Origin: Citrobacter telavivensis
GTDB taxonomy: Bacteria > Pseudomonadota > Gammaproteobacteria > Enterobacterales > Enterobacteriaceae
Length of the DNA: 64,000 nt
Direction of reading: 5' to 3'
Assembly: GCA_009363175.1 (NCBI GenBank)
Contig: CP045205.1
Span: 1,612,001 to 1,676,000, forward strand
Part shown: positions 61,323-64,000 of the stretch, piece after piece
Layout of the letters: every line of letters starts with the position of its first letter
Position numbering within the stretch: the stretch's first letter is position 1
Translations under genes and position numbers: made by a program
The notes under the pieces: generated by a model
The model's input: only the letters and a program-made list of their open reading frames with translations
The model's database searches: none
What the model was told of the DNA's origin: nothing

Positions 61323-61440
61323 TCTTCTCTCTTTATCCCCTCTGCATTAACACCCTGAACAATCCTCAGCATCGTCGTCAGCGACAAAATCCAGCAATTA
61401 CGATAAAGTAACGTCTGTTTATTTGCCGGGTGAGAGTGCT

Positions 61441-62007
61441 ATGTACGAACGTTATGCGGGTCTGATTTTCGATATGGATGGTACCCTTCTGGATACTGAA
61501 CCGACGCACCGTAAGGCGTGGGTTGAAGTATTAGGTCGTTACGGTATGCACTTTGATCTTCAGGCGATGATTGCCCTTAACGGCTCAGCCACATGGCGGA
61601 TTGCGCAGTCCATCATTGAGCTGAATCATGCGGATCTCGATCCCCACGCGTTAGCCCGTGAAAAAACCGACGCGGTAAAAATCATGCTCCTCGACAGCGT
61701 CGAGCCGCTGCCGCTGATTGAGGTGGTGAAAGCGTGGCATGGTCGTCGCCCGATGTCCGTCGGAACCGGCAGCGAAAGCGCGATCGCAGAGGCGCTGCTG
61801 GCCCATCTGGGGCTACGTCGCTATTTTGATGCCGTCGTTGCCGCCGATCATGTTCAGCACCATAAACCTGCGCCAGATACTTTCCTGCTCTGTGCAGAAC
61901 GTATGGGTGTGCCCCCGGCGCAGTGCGTGGTATTCGAAGATGCTGATTTTGGTATCCAGGCCGCACGCGCCGCCGGAATGGATGCGGTGGACGTTCGACA
62001 CTTGTGA
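61441..62007 (+). CDS. yqaB: YqaB, fructose-1-phosphatase of the HAD superfamily
   Basis: A 188-residue HAD phosphatase. The start at 61441 follows GAGAG. Motif I is FDMDGTLLDTEP, motif II VGTGSES, motif III HKPAPDTF and motif IV FEDADFGIQAA. The E. coli protein dephosphorylates fructose 1-phosphate and related sugar phosphates in vitro. It overlaps yqaA by four bases. Confidence 0.95.
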   Translation: MYERYAGLIFDMDGTLLDTEPTHRKAWVEVLGRYGMHFDLQAMIALNGSATWRIAQSIIELNHADLDPHALAREKTDAVKIMLLDSVEPLPLIEVVKAWHGRRPMSVGTGSESAIAEALLAHLGLRRYFDAVVAADHVQHHKPAPDTFLLCAERMGVPPAQCVVFEDADFGIQAARAAGMDAVDVRHL

Positions 62008-62432
62008 GTGACGGACTGTCGCTCCTTTCATTGTTCGCCAGCAGTTTTCTCAGCGCTACGCTGTTGCCCGGCAACTCGGAAATCGTTTTGGTTGCCATGT
62101 TACTGGCCGGGCTCAGCCATCCCTGGGTCTTAGTCTTAACAGCAACAATGGGTAATAGCCTTGGAGGGTTAACTAACGTTATCCTTGGGCGTTTCTTTCC
62201 GCTGCGCAAGACATCGCGCTGGCAGGAGAAAGCCGCAGGCTGGCTTAAACGCTATGGTGCGGTCACACTATTATTAAGCTGGATGCCGGTTGTGGGTGAT
62301 TTACTGTGCCTGTTAGCGGGATGGATGCGCCTCTCGTGGGGGCCGGTACTCTTTTTTTTATGCCTTGGTAAAGCGCTGCGCTATATTGTTGTCGCGGCGG
62401 CTACCGTTCAGGGCATTACCTGGTGGCACTAA
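62004..62432 (+). CDS. yqaA: YqaA, small inner-membrane protein (DedA-like)
   Basis: A 142-residue membrane protein beginning at GTG (GTGA overlap with yqaB). It has several hydrophobic segments (SLFASSFLSATLLPGNSEIVLVAMLLAG, WVLVLTATMGNSLGG, AVTLLLSWMPVVGDLLCLLAGW) and the RRF-like basic loop GRFFPLRKTSRWQEKA. It belongs to the SNARE-associated/DedA-like group. Function unknown. Confidence 0.93.
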   Translation: MSDGLSLLSLFASSFLSATLLPGNSEIVLVAMLLAGLSHPWVLVLTATMGNSLGGLTNVILGRFFPLRKTSRWQEKAAGWLKRYGAVTLLLSWMPVVGDLLCLLAGWMRLSWGPVLFFLCLGKALRYIVVAAATVQGITWWH

Positions 62433-62483
62433 TTGTGCCTGGGGATTAGCCTTTAGGGTAACCACTACAATTATGCTAATTAA

Positions 62484-64000
<1,517 letters not shown>

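Overview
The window is a chromosomal segment of an enterobacterium of the Escherichia/Salmonella/Citrobacter group. The core gene order (nlpD-rpoS ... mutS ... fhlA-hyp-hyc ... asc ... hydN-hypF ... nor ... srl ... mltB ... recA-recX-alaS-csrA-tRNAs-yqaB-yqaA-gshA) is that of E. coli read in the opposite direction, and nearly every core protein looks full length and close to its E. coli homologue. The mix of hosA-ecdBCD, sitABCD next to ygbA, a di-Mop molbindin after fhlA, an asc operon and Salmonella CS54-type adhesin genes points to Citrobacter or a close relative. That genus call is an inference.

Layout. (1) 1-1676: end of nlpD, which carries the rpoS promoter, and rpoS. (2) 1744-4590: hosA and the divergent ecdBCD operon for non-oxidative decarboxylation of hydroxyarylic acids, then mutS on the minus strand. 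(3) 7257-17259: the accessory block. An integrase N-terminal remnant and an AT-rich stretch lead into three large secreted or surface protein genes that look like sinH, sinI and ratA of the Salmonella CS54 island. Here they lie between mutS and sitABCD-ygbA-fhlA, where Salmonella carries SPI-1; no type III secretion gene is present. (4) 17317-20745: sitDCBA metal transporter with a clear MntR box and a Fur-like box, divergent from ygbA, which has an NsrR-like box. (5) 21333-35750: molbindin, fhlA, hypEDCBA and, divergently, hycABCDEFGHI, which together encode and mature the formate hydrogenlyase complex, with sigma-54 promoters in the hypA-hycA gap. (6) 35777-43489: a SymE-like gene, the ascFB operon with divergent ascG (beta-glucoside use), hydN and hypF. 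(7) 43645-47930: norVW and divergent norR (nitric oxide detoxification) with three NorR sites and a sigma-54 promoter. (8) 47927-52885: srlAEBD-gutM-srlR-gutQ (sorbitol PTS). (9) 53156-64000: mltB, a small two-helix membrane protein, pncC, recA (LexA box), recX, alaS flanked by two ERIC elements, csrA, a tRNA-Ser and four tRNA-Arg genes, yqaB, yqaA and the start of gshA.

How it fits together. Formate hydrogenlyase (hyc), its maturation genes (hyp, hydN), the activator FhlA and a molybdate/cofactor binding protein form one fermentative module. Nitric oxide defence (norRVW, ygbA), metal uptake (sit) and the stress regulators rpoS, recA and csrA surround it. The sinH-sinI-ratA block is the main laterally acquired cargo. 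It is predicted to build an outer-membrane inverse autotransporter, a secreted partner and a very large repeat adhesin. REP elements sit at many operon ends.
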